Assembly: GCF_007830615.1 (NCBI RefSeq)
Contig: NZ_VLLI01000005.1
Span: forward strand, 310,001 to 374,000
Origin: Mucilaginibacter frigoritolerans
GTDB taxonomy: Bacteria; Bacteroidota; Bacteroidia; Sphingobacteriales; Sphingobacteriaceae
Reading direction: 5' to 3'
Length of the DNA: 64,000 nucleotides
Shown here: positions 26,372 to 34,514 of the stretch, in pieces
Layout: the number at the start of each line of letters is the position of its first letter
Numbering within the stretch: position 1 is the first letter of the stretch
The notes under the pieces: model-generated
What the model was told of the DNA's origin: nothing
Database searches by the model: none
The model's input: the letters and a program-made list of their open reading frames with translations, nothing else
Position numbers and translations under genes: made by a program

Positions 26372-26974
26372 ATGTATCCGCAGCTGCTTGCTCATATAAA
26401 AAAGTACGTACAGCTAACACTGCAGGAGGAGCAATCGCTTTGTGATAAACTGGAACTTATCAAACTAAAAAAGAAAGCTTTTTTACTGGAGCCTGGCGAA
26501 CATTGCAAAGGAAATTACTTTGTGGTGAAGGGGTGCATGCGGCAGTTTCTGGTGAACAATAAGTTGAACGAGCAAATTATACAGTTCGGTATTGAAAACT
26601 GGTGGATTGCCGACCAGGATAGCCTGATGGCCAATAAACCTTCCAATTGTTTTATACAGGCTGTAGAGGCTTCGGAACTGTTGCTGCTTACGGAAAAAAG
26701 CAGGTCTCCCCTATTTGAATCGATACCTAAACTGGAAAGCTATTTCCGTATTATGATGCAAACCGCTTTTGTGGCTGCGCAGCGCAGGATAGGTTTTATT
26801 TTTAACATGACGGATGAGGAACGTTACCGATACTTCGCCCGGCTGTATCCTGATTTTATGCAACGCGTACCGCAATACATGCTGGCCTCTTACCTGGGCT
26901 TCACACCACAGTTTTTGAGCAGACTAAGGGCTAAAGGGGCCTCACCTAAATCCTCTCCGGGAGAGAGGACTTAA
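26372..26974 (+). CDS. Crp/Fnr family transcriptional regulator with altered C-terminus
   Basis: The protein has 200 residues with an N-terminal cyclic-nucleotide-binding-type beta barrel (ELIKLKKKAFLLEPGEHCKG, QIIQFGIENWWIADQDS) and a C-terminal HTH (VPQYMLASYLGFTPQFLSRLR), typical of the cytosolic Crp-like regulators of Bacteroidota. The last twelve or so codons and the stop lie within a 90-bp repeat element (26939-27028), so the natural tail has been replaced or extended. It probably controls the adjacent AhpD-like gene, which is inference from position. Confidence 0.88.
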   Translation: MYPQLLAHIKKYVQLTLQEEQSLCDKLELIKLKKKAFLLEPGEHCKGNYFVVKGCMRQFLVNNKLNEQIIQFGIENWWIADQDSLMANKPSNCFIQAVEASELLLLTEKSRSPLFESIPKLESYFRIMMQTAFVAAQRRIGFIFNMTDEERYRYFARLYPDFMQRVPQYMLASYLGFTPQFLSRLRAKGASPKSSPGERT

Positions 26975-27028
26975 ACTTCGCGCTTTTTAAATTTAAAGCC
27001 CTCTCTTCCCGAGAGGGTTGGGATAGGC
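26939..27028. repeat. REP-like imperfect palindromic element overlapping a gene end
   Basis: Two arms, GCCTCACCTAAATCCTCTCC... and its partner ending ...AGGGTTGGGATAGGC, are imperfect inverted repeats of about 35 bases around an AT-rich centre. This CCTCTC...GAGAGG type of element is familiar as a dispersed repeat in Sphingobacteriaceae genomes. The left arm is translated as the last residues of the Crp-family protein, and the TAA at 26972-26974 is inside the element. Confidence 0.75.
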
Positions 27029-27104
27029 TAATTGATTTTCTTAAACTCAGTTCATTTTTTGAAGGGCTTTTGTTGCTGAACTTTGATTTATCAAATAAAA
27101 CAAA

Positions 27105-27545
27105 ATGAGCAACAGAATTAAAATTAACCAGGCAGATCCGGCCGCATACAAAGCTATGATGGCAATGGAACATTATGTAGAAAGCACAAGTCTTACCACC
27201 AAACACAAGGACCTTATAAAAATAAGGGCATCACAAATAAACGGCTGTGCTTACTGTATCGATATGCACACCCACGATGCCCGCAAAGCCGGTGAAACCG
27301 AACAAAGGATTTACGCACTTAATGCATGGCGCGAAACGCCGTTTTTTGACGAACAGGAAAGAGCCATATTGGCCCTTACGGAAGAGGTTACCTTAATTAG
27401 TAACAAGGTATCTGATGAAACCTATAACAATACAGCAGCGTTGTTTGATGAAGCTTATTTGGCGCAGATTATTATGGCTATTATTACTATTAATGCCTGG
27501 AATAGAATTGGTGTAAGTACTAAGATGGAACCAGCTTTGGTTTGA
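27105..27545 (+). CDS. AhpD-like carboxymuconolactone decarboxylase family protein
   Basis: This is a 146-residue protein of the CMD/AhpD superfamily (PF02627, alkylhydroperoxidase core). The active-site motif is CAYCIDMHTHDARKAGE, with the redox CxxC pair and downstream His. Such small all-alpha proteins act as thiol peroxidases or reductants. The pairing with a Crp-like regulator immediately upstream is frequent in Bacteroidota. It ends before a strong hairpin at 27554-27586. Confidence 0.9.
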   Translation: MSNRIKINQADPAAYKAMMAMEHYVESTSLTTKHKDLIKIRASQINGCAYCIDMHTHDARKAGETEQRIYALNAWRETPFFDEQERAILALTEEVTLISNKVSDETYNNTAALFDEAYLAQIIMAIITINAWNRIGVSTKMEPALV

Positions 27546-27549
27546 ATGG

Positions 27550-27595
27550 AGTTAAGCATTACGAAGCTCTGTACTTCGTAATGCTTATTTATCTT
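27550..27595. terminator. Terminator hairpin between AhpD-like and GH13 genes
   Basis: A perfect 13-bp stem AAGCATTACGAAG / CTTCGTAATGCTT (27554-27566 and 27574-27586) with a 7-base loop lies between two converging genes. T-rich sequence follows on the plus strand. Confidence 0.8.
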
Positions 27596-29349
27596 TATTG
27601 AATTTGATAGACCACCGCCTGATATGGCAGTAACTTGCTTTTATCAGATATGGATCCCTCATAATTACTTAAAACAAGTTTGGCAGTTGACAGATCATAT
27701 CCGGTTTTTACTTCGGCAACGGTACTGGTAAAATTGAGTACGATGAGCAGTTTCTTGCCATCAAGTTCGCGGGTGTAGGCGTAAACTTTTGGGTTGTCTT
27801 TATCCAGCAGGGTGTATTTGCCATAAACCAGCACCAGGTTTTCCTTTCGTAGTTTGGTTAGTTTTCTAAAATAATTTAAACAGCTGTTCTTGTCCTTTTC
27901 TTCCGCAGCAACATTAATGGTTTTGTAATTATCATTAACCTTTATCCAGGGTGTTCCTGTAGTGAAACCTGCATTTACAGAACTGTCCCATTGAAAAGGT
28001 GTACGTGAATTATCCCTGCTGCTGAATTTTGCTTCCTTTAAAAAATCGGGAATAGAACCGCCGATATTTAGCTGGTGATGATATTCGTTTAATAAGGATA
28101 CATCCCGGTAATCTTCAATTTTAGTAAATCCTGGGTTACTCATACCTAATTCATCGCCATTATAATAATAAGGTGTGCCACGCATGGTCATTAAAAAGGT
28201 AGAAAGCATTTTCGACGATACTTCCCTGAATTCGGGACTATCATTGCCATATCTGCTTACTAGCCTCGCCTGGTCATGATTAGCCAGGAAGATAGAGAGC
28301 CATCCCTTATCAGCAAAAACGCTGTCCCATTTACTGAATACCCGCTTAAACTCTAGTAAATTGTACCCGCTAGATTTTGCAATACTAACGCCATCAAAAG
28401 CATAAGCCATATTTAATTCATGACGATCGGCATCTACCATGTTGTGGGCATCTTCGTAGGTGTTACCTGCACCTTCGGCTACACTCATTACGTTGTACTT
28501 GCTTAATACCTCTTTGTTAATTTGCTGCAAGTAGCCGTGCAAGCCGGTAACCATGCCATAGTATTGATTGAAATTCTTTTCAAATCCCTTCGGGAAAGCC
28601 GGGAAGGTAGTGTCTTTGGCAGCATACTGAAAAGCATCCATGCGAAATCCGTCTATCCCCTTATCGGCCCAAAACTTCATGATATTAAAAACCTCCTGTC
28701 TTACTTTGGGGTTTTCCCAGTTCAGGTCTGGTTGCTTGCGCGAAAAATAGTGAAGGTAATAGGCATTAGTCAGGGAATCGTACCGCCAGGCATCATGATT
28801 TATATCGAACAAGCTATAACGATATGGCGGTTTACCATTTTCGGCATTCAACCAGTGATAATATTCGCGGTAAGGGTTGGTTCTTGAACTGCGGCTTTGT
28901 TTGAACCATTCGTGCTCATCGCTGCTATGGTTTACCACCAGATCCATCACCAATTTTATACCACGGTAATGCAGACCCTTCAGCATTACGTTAAAATCTT
29001 CTATGGTGCCGAAGTCGCTCATAATGTTGCGATAGTCGCTCACATCATAACCGTTATCATCATTAGGCGAGCTATAGATGGGGTTGAGCCAAACCACATC
29101 CACACCAAGACTTTTGATATAATCTAATTTCGATATGATTCCTTTTAAATCGCCAATACCATCACCATTATTATCCTTAAAGCTTCGCGGATATATTTGA
29201 TAAACCACTGCTTCTTTCCACCATTTACGGTCAATTTTGTGGGTTGTATCAGTCTGTCCGAAAACGTTTCCGGAACACAGAATGATGATACAAGCTACAA
29301 CGATTTTTTTTAGGTTGAAGGCAGGTGATGACGGAATATAACTATTCAT
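27595..29349 (-). CDS. Secreted GH13 alpha-glucosidase
   Basis: This is a 584-residue glycoside hydrolase family 13 enzyme of the oligo-1,6-glucosidase/alpha-glucosidase type, with an N-terminal signal segment ending near residue 31 (GNVFGQ). The four conserved regions are visible: DLVVNH (136-141), GFRMDAF with nucleophile Asp238, the acid Glu292 (VAEG), and NHD at 357-359 with the transition-state aspartate. It starts with WWKEAVVYQIYPRSFKDNNGDGIGDL, as expected. It releases glucose from short alpha-glucans, presumably in the periplasm. No sus-type genes are adjacent. Confidence 0.93.
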   Translation of the reverse strand: MNSYIPSSPAFNLKKIVVACIIILCSGNVFGQTDTTHKIDRKWWKEAVVYQIYPRSFKDNNGDGIGDLKGIISKLDYIKSLGVDVVWLNPIYSSPNDDNGYDVSDYRNIMSDFGTIEDFNVMLKGLHYRGIKLVMDLVVNHSSDEHEWFKQSRSSRTNPYREYYHWLNAENGKPPYRYSLFDINHDAWRYDSLTNAYYLHYFSRKQPDLNWENPKVRQEVFNIMKFWADKGIDGFRMDAFQYAAKDTTFPAFPKGFEKNFNQYYGMVTGLHGYLQQINKEVLSKYNVMSVAEGAGNTYEDAHNMVDADRHELNMAYAFDGVSIAKSSGYNLLEFKRVFSKWDSVFADKGWLSIFLANHDQARLVSRYGNDSPEFREVSSKMLSTFLMTMRGTPYYYNGDELGMSNPGFTKIEDYRDVSLLNEYHHQLNIGGSIPDFLKEAKFSSRDNSRTPFQWDSSVNAGFTTGTPWIKVNDNYKTINVAAEEKDKNSCLNYFRKLTKLRKENLVLVYGKYTLLDKDNPKVYAYTRELDGKKLLIVLNFTSTVAEVKTGYDLSTAKLVLSNYEGSISDKSKLLPYQAVVYQIQ

Positions 29350-29643
29350 GGCGTTTTTAAAAATATGGCTCCTTATGAAAGGATAAAAATAGGTTTACGG
29401 GATAAAGATAGGAATGTTTTGGCTGATGTGGATAAAAGAGCTTTTTCAAATAAATGATACTGAGTGATTTTATTTTAAAAATGTTTATAAGATATTGGAT
29501 GTTAGTTATTTTCAACATATAGATCTGATCATCTGACTTATTGTTGTTGGGGTTATTTTTCCGTATTAAGTCAAATTATAAGTAGTAATTGATTGTGGTA
29601 AAAACAGAAAAAATTAAATAGATTAGATGAAATTAATCACGAT

Positions 29644-30003
29644 ATGCAAAACACATTTTTTGACCAAAAATTGCATGAAGAAGATATCGACCTTGGTACT
29701 AATGAAGATGTTTTAAAAAGAATTTACAAGGATAATGTAAAGCAAACCGATATGCTGCCTGTGGAGTTCTTTTTTGTTACGGATAAAAAAGCTAAAGCAA
29801 CAGCTTTTAAAAAACAGCTTAAAGAAAAATTCCCGGCTTATGATTCTTTAGAGATTTCGGATTACGATGCTAATTTTGAGATATCAGGTATAACCGATCC
29901 TATAGAAATGAGTTTATCGGCAATTAATAGTTGGAATCAGACAATGTGGGATTTTGGTTACCAGTTTGATTGCAAGTTTGATGGATGGCAAGCGGAAAGT
30001 TGA
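29644..30003 (+). CDS. RraB-like protein (ribonuclease E inhibitor family)
   Basis: This is a 119-residue acidic protein. The C-terminal two thirds (VEFFFVTDKKAKATAF, INSWNQTMWDFGYQFDCKFDGW) match the RraB/DUF695-like fold, including the terminal DGW. In E. coli RraB binds RNase E; whether a true RNase E interaction exists in Bacteroidota is doubtful, so the name is structural only. It is preceded by nearly 300 bases without a gene or clear signal. Confidence 0.6.
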   Translation: MQNTFFDQKLHEEDIDLGTNEDVLKRIYKDNVKQTDMLPVEFFFVTDKKAKATAFKKQLKEKFPAYDSLEISDYDANFEISGITDPIEMSLSAINSWNQTMWDFGYQFDCKFDGWQAES

Positions 30004-30078
30004 TTTAACATATAATATTTTTGTGACCACCGGTGTCCCTGATATCATCCCCGGGAAAAGCAAATAAAGTAACATCCC

Positions 30079-30462
30079 ATGGAAGAAGAACAAATACGTG
30101 AAGCGCTGGATGCGCACTGGCAAGCATCTGCAATTGGTGATGCAAACGCAGAGCATGATATTTATGATGATAATACCATTTGTGATTATCCGCAGTCGGG
30201 CGAACGAATCTTCGGACGGAGTAATTTGCAGGCTTTACGCAGTCATCATCCGGGTAAGCCTTCAGGCTTTAATGTAAGGAGAGTCCTGGGAAAAGGTAAT
30301 CTTTGGATCACGGAATATACCATCACCTATCAGGGGAAACCAGCATTCACCGTAAGTATTATGGAGTTTCGTAACGGTAAAGTTGTACACGAGACACAGT
30401 ACTTCGCAGACCCTTTTGAAGCGCCGACCTGGCGAAGCCAATGGGTTGAGAAGATTGAATGA
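30079..30462 (+). CDS. NTF2-like (SnoaL-type) protein
   Basis: This is a 127-residue single-domain protein of the nuclear transport factor 2/SnoaL superfamily. An N-terminal helix (IREALDAHWQASAIGDANAE) is followed by the family's YDDNTICDYPQSGERIFGR and a C-terminal sheet (EFRNGKVVHETQYFADPFE). These cone-shaped folds are enzymes or binding proteins with varied roles. The function is unknown. The gene ends before a strong hairpin shared with the convergent tRNA-Leu. Confidence 0.82.
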   Translation: MEEEQIREALDAHWQASAIGDANAEHDIYDDNTICDYPQSGERIFGRSNLQALRSHHPGKPSGFNVRRVLGKGNLWITEYTITYQGKPAFTVSIMEFRNGKVVHETQYFADPFEAPTWRSQWVEKIE

Positions 30463-30474
30463 CGCAATTTTTAA

Positions 30475-30511
30475 ACAAAAAAGCCGCCAACTTTTCAGTT
30501 AACGGCTTTAA
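30475..30511. terminator. Terminator hairpin after tRNA-Leu(UAG) and the NTF2-like gene
   Basis: On the minus strand AAAGCCGTTAACT pairs with AGTTGGCGGCTTT around a GAAA tetraloop and is followed by a T run. It is a strong terminator for the tRNA and is also usable in the plus direction. Confidence 0.85.
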
Positions 30512-30521
30512 AACATTCAAG

Positions 30522-30603
30522 TGCGGAAGAAGGGACTCGAACCCCCACGCCTCGCGGCGCCAGATCCTAAGTCTGGTGCGGCTACCAATTACGCCACTTC
30601 CGC
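30522..30603 (-). tRNA. tRNA-Leu (anticodon UAG)
   Basis: The minus strand folds into a class II tRNA: acceptor GCGGAAG / CTTCCGC, anticodon stem CAGA / TCTG with loop CTTAGGA (anticodon TAG), a long variable arm (GCGCCGCGAGGCG region), and T-loop GGTTCGAGTC. The discriminator is A and the CCA is not encoded. A TATCTTTG promoter element lies 23 bases upstream and a hairpin terminator downstream. Confidence 0.95.
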
Positions 30604-30625
30604 GTTTTTGATTTTTAAGAGGCTG

Positions 30626-30633
30626 CAAAGATA
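30626..30633 (-). promoter_or_regulatory. -7 promoter element (TATCTTTG) of tRNA-Leu(UAG)
   Basis: On the minus strand TATCTTTG matches the TAnnTTTG consensus and ends 23 bases before the mature tRNA. The -33 element is not obvious. Confidence 0.5.
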
Positions 30634-30711
30634 GATTAAAATAGCAGATTTAAAAATTGAAATTAAAAAAAATCTTAATCTATTACCTTAATGCCTGATC
30701 CTCAATAAAAA

Positions 30712-31494
30712 TCAATTGTTTAATTCTTTGTTCAACCATTCAAAATATGCCGGGGCATGCAATAAACGGCTGCCATACCACGAAAATATTTCACCATCCA
30801 CCAGTTTTATAATGGCATCAGGCAGTATCGCTTTAAGCTCTTCTATATGCTTTTCTTTAAAGGGATAAGGTTCTGAAGATAACAAAACTACCTTCGGATC
30901 GGCGCTTATCAACATATCCACATTTATTTCCGGATACCTGTCTGCTTTAAATACATTCATTAAGCTGCATTTTTGCAACATATCATCTATAAAGGTATTT
31001 TGTCCTGCCACCATATAAGGTTTGCGCCAAATGAAATAAGCGGTGCTTAAGCAAGGCTTTAGGGTTAGCTTATTAAACCCTTGTTCAATATCATCCTTTA
31101 ATATTTTTGCTTCTGCGGCTTTGCCAACCAGGACTCCTACCCTTTCAATCATATTCAAGGAACCTGCAAGGTTGCTGATGTCACTTATCCAAACCGGGCA
31201 AATATCCATTAAGCCTTCAACCTGGCTACGTTCATTCTCTTCTTTATTGGCGATGATCAGGTCGGGCTGAAGTGATTTTATTTTGGCAATATCCAATTGC
31301 TTTGTGCCGCCAATCTTAATGGTAGATTTAAATTTATCCTGAGGATGAATGCAGAATTTCGTTATGCCGATGATCTCCTCATTTAAACCCAAGTAAAACA
31401 AAAGCTCGGTTTGCGAAGGCACTACAGAAATAATCCGTTTAGGTACGGATGCTAATGATATCTCTCTGTTTAGCTGATCGTGAAATATTGGCAT
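30712..31494 (-). CDS. BtuF-like helical-backbone substrate-binding protein
   Basis: The protein has 260 residues from ATG 31494 (MPIFHDQLNREI); an earlier in-frame ATG at 31536 lies in the hairpin region and is less likely. The fold is the helical backbone metal receptor type (PF01497): VPKRIISVVPSQTELLFYLG, IGGTKQLDIAKIKSLQPDLI, YFIWRKPYMVAGQNTFIDDM. In BtuF and FhuD/FepB proteins this domain binds corrinoids or siderophores for an ABC importer. I see no clear signal peptide and no adjacent permease or ATPase. It follows kdsD by about 50 bases on the same strand. Confidence 0.8.
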   Translation of the reverse strand: MPIFHDQLNREISLASVPKRIISVVPSQTELLFYLGLNEEIIGITKFCIHPQDKFKSTIKIGGTKQLDIAKIKSLQPDLIIANKEENERSQVEGLMDICPVWISDISNLAGSLNMIERVGVLVGKAAEAKILKDDIEQGFNKLTLKPCLSTAYFIWRKPYMVAGQNTFIDDMLQKCSLMNVFKADRYPEINVDMLISADPKVVLLSSEPYPFKEKHIEELKAILPDAIIKLVDGEIFSWYGSRLLHAPAYFEWLNKELNN

Positions 31495-31506
31495 CAGTTT
31501 AATTGG

Positions 31507-31537
31507 ATTGGATGGACTGAAAGAAAGTCCATCCAAT
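31507..31537 (-). repeat. 12-bp perfect inverted repeat between kdsD and the BtuF-like gene
   Basis: ATTGGATGGACT and AGTCCATCCAAT flank a 7-base loop. It begins 8 bases after the kdsD stop and ends 12 bases before the BtuF-like ATG. There is no T run, so it may be an mRNA stability or translational control hairpin or a weak terminator. Confidence 0.7.
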
Positions 31538-31545
31538 TTGTACTC

Positions 31546-32481
31546 CTATTGATTATAAATCTGGTAAATACCGCTCACCTTTCTGTCGCTCGCAGAACCT
31601 ACCAGAATGGCTGTAATTTTCTTTTCTATCATCAACTGTTCGGCATGATGGATGAACTCGTTTTCGTCAATAAATATCGGTGATCTGCTCATCATATCTA
31701 TTGCTGTATGAGTGGTGGTATCTGGGTTTTTAATCAAGGCACGTCTCAGGTCACCATCTGTAACTACTCCTTTAACATCCTGTGCATCACCAACTATAAC
31801 CATTCCTAAACGACCTTCAGACATGCAAAGCAACAATTCTGTAAAAGAAGCCGTCTCGCTGATGAAAGGCAAATTATCCGTTCGCATAAGGTCTTTTACC
31901 TTGATCAATAATTTACGGCCCAAACTTCCACCGGGATGAAAACGGGCAAAATCTTCATGTTGAAACTGGCGCGATTCCATCAATGCAACCGCCAAGGCAT
32001 CCCCCATAACCAGAGTTGCTGTGGTAGATGAAGTGGGCGCTAAAGCCAGTGGACAGGCTTCCTGCTTAATGTTCACATTAAGGTGGTAATGGCTGTTTTT
32101 CGCAACGGTTGAATTAGGGTTACCGGTTATACCAATAATAGTGTTTTGATTCCATTTTAAAAATGGAATCAATTTTAATACCTCATCGGTCTCGCCCGAA
32201 TAAGAGATCAGGATCACCATATCATCACCGCCCACCATACCCAAATCACCATGAAAGGCTTCACCTGGATGCAGGAAAAAACTGGGCGTGCCAGTGCTGG
32301 CCAAAGTAGCCGCTACCTTTTTACCAATAATTCCGGATTTACCAATACCGATAACGATAACTTTGCCATTGGCTTTCAGTATTACCTCAACAACTTTGGT
32401 AAACTCATCATCAATAAGGCTGGCAACGTGTTTTAAGGAGTCAATTTCTGTATCAAAAACCCTTTTTGCAATTTCTTTCAT
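31546..32481 (-). CDS. kdsD: Arabinose-5-phosphate isomerase (KdsD/KpsF family)
   Basis: This is a 311-residue protein with an N-terminal SIS sugar-isomerase domain (VIGIGKSGIIGKKVAATLASTGTPSFFLHP, ILISYSGETDEV) followed by two CBS repeats (from KDLMRTDNLPFI to the end). It interconverts ribulose-5-phosphate and arabinose-5-phosphate, the first committed step to Kdo of lipopolysaccharide. It is encoded 43 bases after kdsA on the same strand, the next enzyme of the path. Confidence 0.95.
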   Translation of the reverse strand: MKEIAKRVFDTEIDSLKHVASLIDDEFTKVVEVILKANGKVIVIGIGKSGIIGKKVAATLASTGTPSFFLHPGEAFHGDLGMVGGDDMVILISYSGETDEVLKLIPFLKWNQNTIIGITGNPNSTVAKNSHYHLNVNIKQEACPLALAPTSSTTATLVMGDALAVALMESRQFQHEDFARFHPGGSLGRKLLIKVKDLMRTDNLPFISETASFTELLLCMSEGRLGMVIVGDAQDVKGVVTDGDLRRALIKNPDTTTHTAIDMMSRSPIFIDENEFIHHAEQLMIEKKITAILVGSASDRKVSGIYQIYNQ

Positions 32482-32524
32482 TTATCAAAGAATGCTGCTA
32501 ATTGTAAAAATCAAAAACTTAGGC

Positions 32525-33301
32525 TTATCCTAATAGCGGTTTAATTACTTCTTCCAGCTCATGCAGGCGAACCATGTTAGGCCCGTCGCTCAGGGCATGG
32601 TCAGGATCAGGGTGGGCTTCCATAAAATAGCCACTGGCACCAAAGGCTTTAGCAGCAAGCGCCATCATCGGTACAAAAGTACGGTCGCCACCGGTTTTGC
32701 CACCTGCACCGCCAGGGCGCTGCACCGAATGTGTACAATCCATACAAACTGGATGACCAAAGGCTTTCATATCATAAATGTTCCTGAAATCAACTGCAAG
32801 GTTATTATAGCCGTACATGTTGCCACGCTCGGTTAAAATTACCTGGTTGTTTCCGGCTTCTATTACTTTTTGTGCAGGATAAAACATATCCTGTCCTGAT
32901 AAAAACTGTGCTTTTTTAACATTCACAATTTTACCAGTTTTAGCCGCAGCAACCAGCAGATCAGTTTGACGGCATAAAAATGCCGGGATCTGTAATATAT
33001 CTACCACCTGGCCAACAATTTCAGCCTGGAAGGGCTCGTGAATGTCAGTAGTCATTGGCAAGCCAAAGCGTTCTTTTACTTTCAACAGCATTTCCATACC
33101 GTGTTCAAGCCCCGGACCGCGATAAGAATGGATAGACGTCCGGTTAGCTTTATCAAATGATGATTTAAAAATAACAGGAACATTGTACTTCTGCCCTATT
33201 TCGGCTACCTTTTCGGCAACGGTGTATAACAGCTCCTGGTTTTCCATTACACAGGGACCTAATATAAAAAACGGCTTCTGCCGCATCTGATCAAATAGCA
33301 T
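32525..33301 (-). CDS. kdsA: 3-deoxy-8-phosphooctulonate synthase
   Basis: KdsA condenses arabinose-5-phosphate with phosphoenolpyruvate to Kdo-8-phosphate. The protein has 258 residues, a little shorter than the E. coli enzyme. Signatures include FKSSFDKANRTS, GLPMTTDIHEP, DILQIPAFLCRQTDLL and THSVQRPGGAGG. The N-terminal strand reads ILGPCVMEN with Cys rather than Asn, the mark of the metal-dependent class. It is the first gene of the kdsA-kdsD pair. Confidence 0.96.
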   Translation of the reverse strand: MLFDQMRQKPFFILGPCVMENQELLYTVAEKVAEIGQKYNVPVIFKSSFDKANRTSIHSYRGPGLEHGMEMLLKVKERFGLPMTTDIHEPFQAEIVGQVVDILQIPAFLCRQTDLLVAAAKTGKIVNVKKAQFLSGQDMFYPAQKVIEAGNNQVILTERGNMYGYNNLAVDFRNIYDMKAFGHPVCMDCTHSVQRPGGAGGKTGGDRTFVPMMALAAKAFGASGYFMEAHPDPDHALSDGPNMVRLHELEEVIKPLLG

Positions 33302-33469
33302 TGCGTTTGAAAATAACGTGTATGTTTTGTGAATTACTGCGTAAAGATGAGAATTATTTTGAGAAGTCAGCGAGTTGGTAATCCAGCAAAAATGTGAGGG
33401 CGGTCTTTGGGATTGTAAGTCCTAAACCATTTTTCACCCGCAGGCTCACCTACTTCTACACTTTAGGAC

Positions 33470-33477
33470 TACCTTTG
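33470..33477 (+). promoter_or_regulatory. -7 promoter element (TACCTTTG) directly before hscB
   Basis: The octamer matches TAnnTTTG and ends only 4 bases before the hscB ATG. Normal spacing would place the transcript start at or next to the start codon, suggesting a leaderless mRNA. Confidence 0.45.
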
Positions 33478-33481
33478 CAGC

Positions 33482-34006
33482 ATGAATTACTTTGAGTTTT
33501 ACGGTATCGAAGAATCGTTTACACCTGATGCTGCTTTATTAAAGAAGAAGTTTTATGAGTTGAGCAAGAAGTACCATCCAGACTTTTATGCCAATGAAGA
33601 TGACGAGAAACAACAGGAAATATTAGAACTTTCCACCATAAATAACAAGGCTTATCAGACGCTTTCTGACCCTTACAAGCGCCTGGAATACGTTTTATCG
33701 CTCCATGAATTGCTAAAAGAGGGTGCAAAACCACAACTTCCAGCAGATTTTTTAATGGAAATGATGGATGTAAATGAGCGCCTGATGGAAGTGGACTCTG
33801 CAACTGAATTGGGTCATATCACCGCAGAAGTACTTGCTGTTGAGGATGATATTAACCAAAAGATCACGAGTGCCACGAGCGGCTATGCCCATTTGAATGA
33901 CACTGCTAAAGAAGAAAGATTGAATGAAATTGCAGATTGTTATTATAGACAAAAATATTTGTTGCGTATTAAAGAGAGTTTGAATACATTTGCATCCCGC
34001 TTTTGA
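33482..34006 (+). CDS. hscB: HscB-like J-domain co-chaperone
   Basis: This is a 174-residue J-domain protein of the HscB/Jac1 type. The N-terminal J-domain has HPD in KKYHPDFYANEDDEK near residue 37, and a C-terminal three-helix bundle (PADFLMEMMDVNERLMEVD) binds the IscU-type scaffold. It stimulates an Hsp70 in Fe-S cluster transfer. The partner hscA and isc/suf genes are not in the window, though an Nfu-type scaffold is encoded at 61.7 kb. tRNA-Leu(CAA) follows 30 bases downstream and may be cotranscribed. Confidence 0.85.
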   Translation: MNYFEFYGIEESFTPDAALLKKKFYELSKKYHPDFYANEDDEKQQEILELSTINNKAYQTLSDPYKRLEYVLSLHELLKEGAKPQLPADFLMEMMDVNERLMEVDSATELGHITAEVLAVEDDINQKITSATSGYAHLNDTAKEERLNEIADCYYRQKYLLRIKESLNTFASRF

Positions 34007-34036
34007 ACGAACTAATCCACCGTTCATACAGGAAAG

Positions 34037-34120
34037 GCCCAGATGGCGGAATCGGTAGACGCGTTGGTCTCAAACACCAATAACTTCACGGTTGTGCCGG
34101 TTCGACCCCGGCTCTGGGTA
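34037..34120 (+). tRNA. tRNA-Leu (anticodon CAA)
   Basis: This is a class II tRNA with acceptor GCCCAGA / TCTGGGT (one G-T pair), D-loop GGCGGAATCGGTAGACGC, anticodon stem TTGGT / ACCAA with loop CTCAAAC (anticodon CAA), a long variable arm, and T-arm GCCGGTTCGACCCCGGC. The discriminator is A and CCA is not encoded. It is followed by the first copy of a duplicated terminator hairpin. Confidence 0.95.
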
Positions 34121-34125
34121 CTTTG

Positions 34126-34164
34126 GAAAAGCCCTTCGATACGTCGAAGGGCTTTGTTTTTTTA
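34126..34164 (+). terminator. Terminator of tRNA-Leu(CAA), copy 1 of a 33-bp direct repeat
   Basis: GCCCTTCGA / TCGAAGGGC with a TACG loop, preceded by A residues and followed by a T run. The 33 bases at 34126-34158 recur without change at 37847-37879, in the same orientation, bounding a 3.7-kb block. Confidence 0.9.
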
Positions 34165-34514
34165 AATCAAAACCCGTTCTTCTTGAAAGTGTTGTCCCGC
34201 GAATACATGACACAAAAGAAACACTGTGGGATGGTGAAATAATGCATTCTGTAAATCAATAAGTTATAAGAAATATGGGCTAAACTGGGACAGCGTGGGC
34301 TAAAAATCTGAAAAAAAACTCTTTACATTGAGTAGAAAGGGTTTTAGTTTTTAGTGAATATTTAATGTGGCTTCATCGCTCGGAAAAAATCGTTTTGGTT
34401 CAATCTCTGGTAAGGATAATCCTTTTAATTATATCATATTAGTAGTTCACGATAAAGTTTTACAAATATCAATTGAAGTCTGATAAGATCAATTTCAGGG
34501 CGGGGAGATTCTTC
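34164..34514. other. Gene-free leader of the 34.1-37.9 kb block
   Basis: About 350 bases without a supported gene. It holds a minus-strand terminator (34311-34352) and a short direct repeat TGGGCTAAA near 34275 and 34296. The open frame starting next to the terminator copy and ending near 34255 could be the tail of a lost gene, but too little is left to name it. Confidence 0.4.
34311..34352 (-). terminator. Terminator for the ToxR-like regulator gene
   Basis: On the minus strand AAAACCCTTT pairs with AAAGAGTTTT around an 11-base loop, followed by eight T residues in total. It lies 165 bases after the regulator's stop. Confidence 0.6.

Noticed and set aside
34164..34258. Short open frame after the first terminator copy, possibly the tail of a lost gene
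   Set aside because: Fewer than 35 codons without recognisable homology; a lost gene cannot be shown.
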